This document shows positions 12,364 to 14,243 of a stretch of 14,243 nt of DNA, piece after piece. The DNA is from Gammaproteobacteria bacterium (lineage in GTDB: Bacteria > Pseudomonadota > Gammaproteobacteria > Chromatiales > Chromatiaceae). The stretch is from contig DAOUQU010000012.1 of the NCBI GenBank assembly GCA_030625445.1, positions 1 to 14,243 on the forward strand, given 5' to 3'. The position numbers were made by a program, and so were the translations under genes. How positions within the stretch are numbered: position 1 is the first letter of the stretch; the number at the start of each line of letters is the position of its first letter. The notes under the pieces are model-generated. The model did no database searches. It was not told where the DNA came from and worked only from the letters and a program-made list of their open reading frames with translations.

Positions 12364-14243
12364 ATGAAGAGAGGAGTCGTTGCAGGATGGGCTGTGCTGT
12401 TCACGGTCGTGCTGGGGCTTTACGGTGGAAACCTGTATGCCAAAGCTGATGAAACATCAATGGCGGCAGCCAAAGCGACAGGCAAAGAGGCCGTCAAGAA
12501 ACTCATCCCGAACAAAAAATGCAATAAGTGCCATGCCGATGATGATGAAGATGAGAAGGTTTGGGAATATGATGACGGCACGACGAAGTTCATCTACGTC
12601 GACCCGGACAAGTTCGGTGACAGCGTCCATGGCGATCAGAATTGTGTCGGCTGCCACACCAACGTCTCCCTGGTAAAAGGGGAGCACGATGAAAAGCTCC
12701 CTGTTACCGTTGGTTGTGTGCAGTGCCACCAGGAGAAGTGGGAGGAGCAGAAGGATAGCGACGATCCCGAACACGAACGCCTCAAGGTGGTGATGGAGCA
12801 GATTGACAGTTACATGCACTCGGTCCATGCACGCCCCAATCTCGCTGACCAGTCCAAAACCAACGCCACCTGTCACGACTGTCACGATGCCCACAACGTC
12901 GGCGCCCTGGGCAGCGAGCAGCGCGCCGAGCATCGTCTGAAGAATCCCGAGGTGTGCGGCAAGTGTCACGAGGATCAGAAAAAGGCCTACATGACCTCCA
13001 TCCACGGCAAGGAGGTGATGGAGAAAAACAACAGCGATGCAGCAGTCTGTTCGGACTGCCATACCACCCATAACATTGAATCACCTGACAAGGATTCAAT
13101 GAAGCTGACCATCACAAAGAACTGCGGCAGCTGTCATGAAACATCGCTGAAGACCTACCTGGCCTCCTACCATGGCCAGGTCAACCGGCTGGGCTACACT
13201 CATACCGCAAAATGTTACGACTGCCACGGCGGCCATGAACTCAAAGGCATCGATGACCCGACCTCGACGGTGCATCTCGACAACCGCCTGGAGACCTGCC
13301 GGACGTGCCATGAGGATGCCCCCGAGGGATTCCTGGGTTTTCACGCACATGGCAATGCCGATGACTTCGAGCGTTATCCCGGTATCTGGATCACCGCGAA
13401 ATTCATGACTCTGCTGATTATCAGCGTGTTTCTGTTCTTCTGGACCCACGTCATTCTGTGGTTCTACCGGGAGTATCGTGACCGTAAAGAGGGCATGGGG
13501 TACATGCCGCCTCCTGCAGGCGAAGGGCCGGTCTATTTCCGCCGTTTCAGTGTCGTGTGGCGTATCATCCACCTGCTGTTTGCAATGAGCACCATGGTGC
13601 TGGTATTGAGCGGCTCCACCCTGCTGTTCTCCCATACCGACTGGGCGCCGTTCATCATCGGCTTGCTGGGCGGTCCCCAGGTTGAAGCCATCATTCACCG
13701 TACGGCTGCGACTATCTGGCTGACGGTGTTTGTGGTTCACTTCGGTATCGCCGCCGTCAATATCTTTATCATCAAGCGTAAGACGTTCCGCTGGTTCGGC
13801 CCCACATCGATGATCCCCAACTGGCAGGACTGGAGCGATGTGAAGGCGATGTTCCGCTGGTTCTTCGGCAAGGGCGAACGCCCCAGTTTTGACCGCTGGT
13901 CCTACTGGCAGAAATTTGACTACTGGGCCCCCTTCTGGGGTGCGGGGGTTATCGGCTTGAGCGGTATGATGCTCTTTTTCCCGACCAAAACGGCAATGAT
14001 TCTACCGGGATGGGTCTTTAATATTGCGACAATCATACACGCGGAAGAGGCGCTGCTGGCCACCATATTCCTCTTCTCGGTGCACTTCTTCAATGCCCAT
14101 TTCCGTCCGGACAAGTTCCCGATGAGCACCACTATCTTCACCGGGGCAGTGCCGCTCGAGGAGTTCAAGCATGAGCACAAGCTGGAGTATGAGCGCCTGA
14201 AAGAGAGTGGAGAACTGGAAAAGTATCTGGTGAAAAAGCCTTC
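12364..14243 (+). CDS. CbcL-like nonahaem cytochrome c / cytochrome b fusion, 3' end cut by window edge
   Basis: Predicted inner-membrane quinol-linked cytochrome that passes electrons to periplasmic haems; 626 codons are visible without a stop. The start ATG has AAGG 9 nt upstream. Residues 1-26 are a signal peptide (VVAGWAVLFTVVLGLYGGN...AKA). The periplasmic part has nine CxxCH motifs starting at Cys53, 94, 118, 170, 198, 229, 254, 284 and 312, with many free His as distal ligands (cytochrome c3/multihaem style). A membrane segment follows at 341-367, then a b-type domain of about four helices with His403, 445, 459, 559, 574 and 579 as candidate haem b ligands and the tail FNAHFRPDKFPM seen in HydC/FdnI-type relatives. 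A nine-haem c domain plus a diheme b domain in one chain is the architecture of Geobacter CbcL, used for low-potential extracellular acceptors. The acceptor here is unknown. The b domain looks nearly complete, so the stop is probably close. Confidence 0.88.
   Translation, partial: MKRGVVAGWAVLFTVVLGLYGGNLYAKADETSMAAAKATGKEAVKKLIPNKKCNKCHADDDEDEKVWEYDDGTTKFIYVDPDKFGDSVHGDQNCVGCHTNVSLVKGEHDEKLPVTVGCVQCHQEKWEEQKDSDDPEHERLKVVMEQIDSYMHSVHARPNLADQSKTNATCHDCHDAHNVGALGSEQRAEHRLKNPEVCGKCHEDQKKAYMTSIHGKEVMEKNNSDAAVCSDCHTTHNIESPDKDSMKLTITKNCGSCHETSLKTYLASYHGQVNRLGYTHTAKCYDCHGGHELKGIDDPTSTVHLDNRLETCRTCHEDAPEGFLGFHAHGNADDFERYPGIWITAKFMTLLIISVFLFFWTHVILWFYREYRDRKEGMGYMPPPAGEGPVYFRRFSVVWRIIHLLFAMSTMVLVLSGSTLLFSHTDWAPFIIGLLGGPQVEAIIHRTAATIWLTVFVVHFGIAAVNIFIIKRKTFRWFGPTSMIPNWQDWSDVKAMFRWFFGKGERPSFDRWSYWQKFDYWAPFWGAGVIGLSGMMLFFPTKTAMILPGWVFNIATIIHAEEALLATIFLFSVHFFNAHFRPDKFPMSTTIFTGAVPLEEFKHEHKLEYERLKESGELEKYLVKKP

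Noticed and set aside
12457..13071. 204-codon minus-strand ORF opposite the multihaem cytochrome
   Set aside because: It is antisense to nine-haem coding sequence with nine ordered CxxCH motifs; its hydrophobic look reflects the reverse complement of charged codons.
13096..13740. 214-codon minus-strand ORF near the right end
   Set aside because: Antisense to the cytochrome b part of the CbcL-like gene; His/Gln-rich shadow translation.
1..14243. tRNA, rRNA, CRISPR array, transposase, integrase or toxin-antitoxin genes
   Set aside because: Looked for and not seen; the only mobile-looking DNA is the non-coding repeats described.

Overview
The window looks like chromosomal DNA from a gammaproteobacterium. 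The evidence is the conserved kdsC-lptC-lptA-lptB-rpoN-hpf-ptsN-hprK cluster, an SspA/SspB pair and a three-gene cytochrome bc1 operon of proteobacterial type. Having hprK next to ptsN excludes enterics. A bc1 complex, a hemerythrin-like protein and a nonaheme c-type/b-type cytochrome suggest a respiratorily flexible, redox-gradient organism, perhaps a sulfur- or metal-cycling Chromatiales-like lineage. That lineage is inference.

Layout. Positions 1-5845 (minus strand) hold an envelope/sigma-54/PTS-Ntr operon, read from kdsC down to hprK, which is cut by the left edge. Junctions are tight (4-bp ATGA overlaps at kdsC/lptC and ptsN/hprK, a 1-bp overlap at hpf/ptsN) except where repeat DNA has been inserted: lptC/lptA, lptA/lptB and rpoN/hpf. 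Positions 5911-6926 (minus) encode sspA-sspB. Positions 7030-9589 (minus) encode petA-petB-petC, ending in a strong terminator whose loop contains a consensus extended -10 sequence for sspA. A small unknown lipoprotein gene (9800-10201, minus) is divergent from a TraB/PrgY-type membrane protein gene (10338-11540, plus). A long inverted repeat separates the latter from a convergent hemerythrin-like gene (11652-12077, minus). From 12364 to the right edge (plus) there is a large cytochrome with nine CxxCH motifs fused to a multi-His membrane cytochrome b domain. This architecture matches Geobacter CbcL.

How the genes work together. KdsC makes KDO for LPS, and LptC/LptA/LptB belong to the machine that exports LPS. 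RpoN, Hpf, PtsN and HprK form the usual regulatory tail. SspA and SspB are stationary-phase regulators. PetABC oxidises quinol and reduces cytochrome c, while the right-end cytochrome could take quinol electrons to low-potential acceptors. FNR/Anr-like palindromes lie upstream of both petABC and the cytochrome, suggesting oxygen control of both quinol-oxidising branches.

The least expected content is repeat DNA. A 60-bp imperfect palindrome occurs three times (about 1505-1566, 4695-4757, 10249-10307), and its arms covary between copies. One copy lies inside the apparent 5' end of lptA. A separate 149-bp inverted-repeat element (3829-3977) sits exactly between the lptA stop and the lptB start and supplies lptB's Shine-Dalgarno sequence. 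No tRNA, rRNA, CRISPR array, transposase or integrase was seen.
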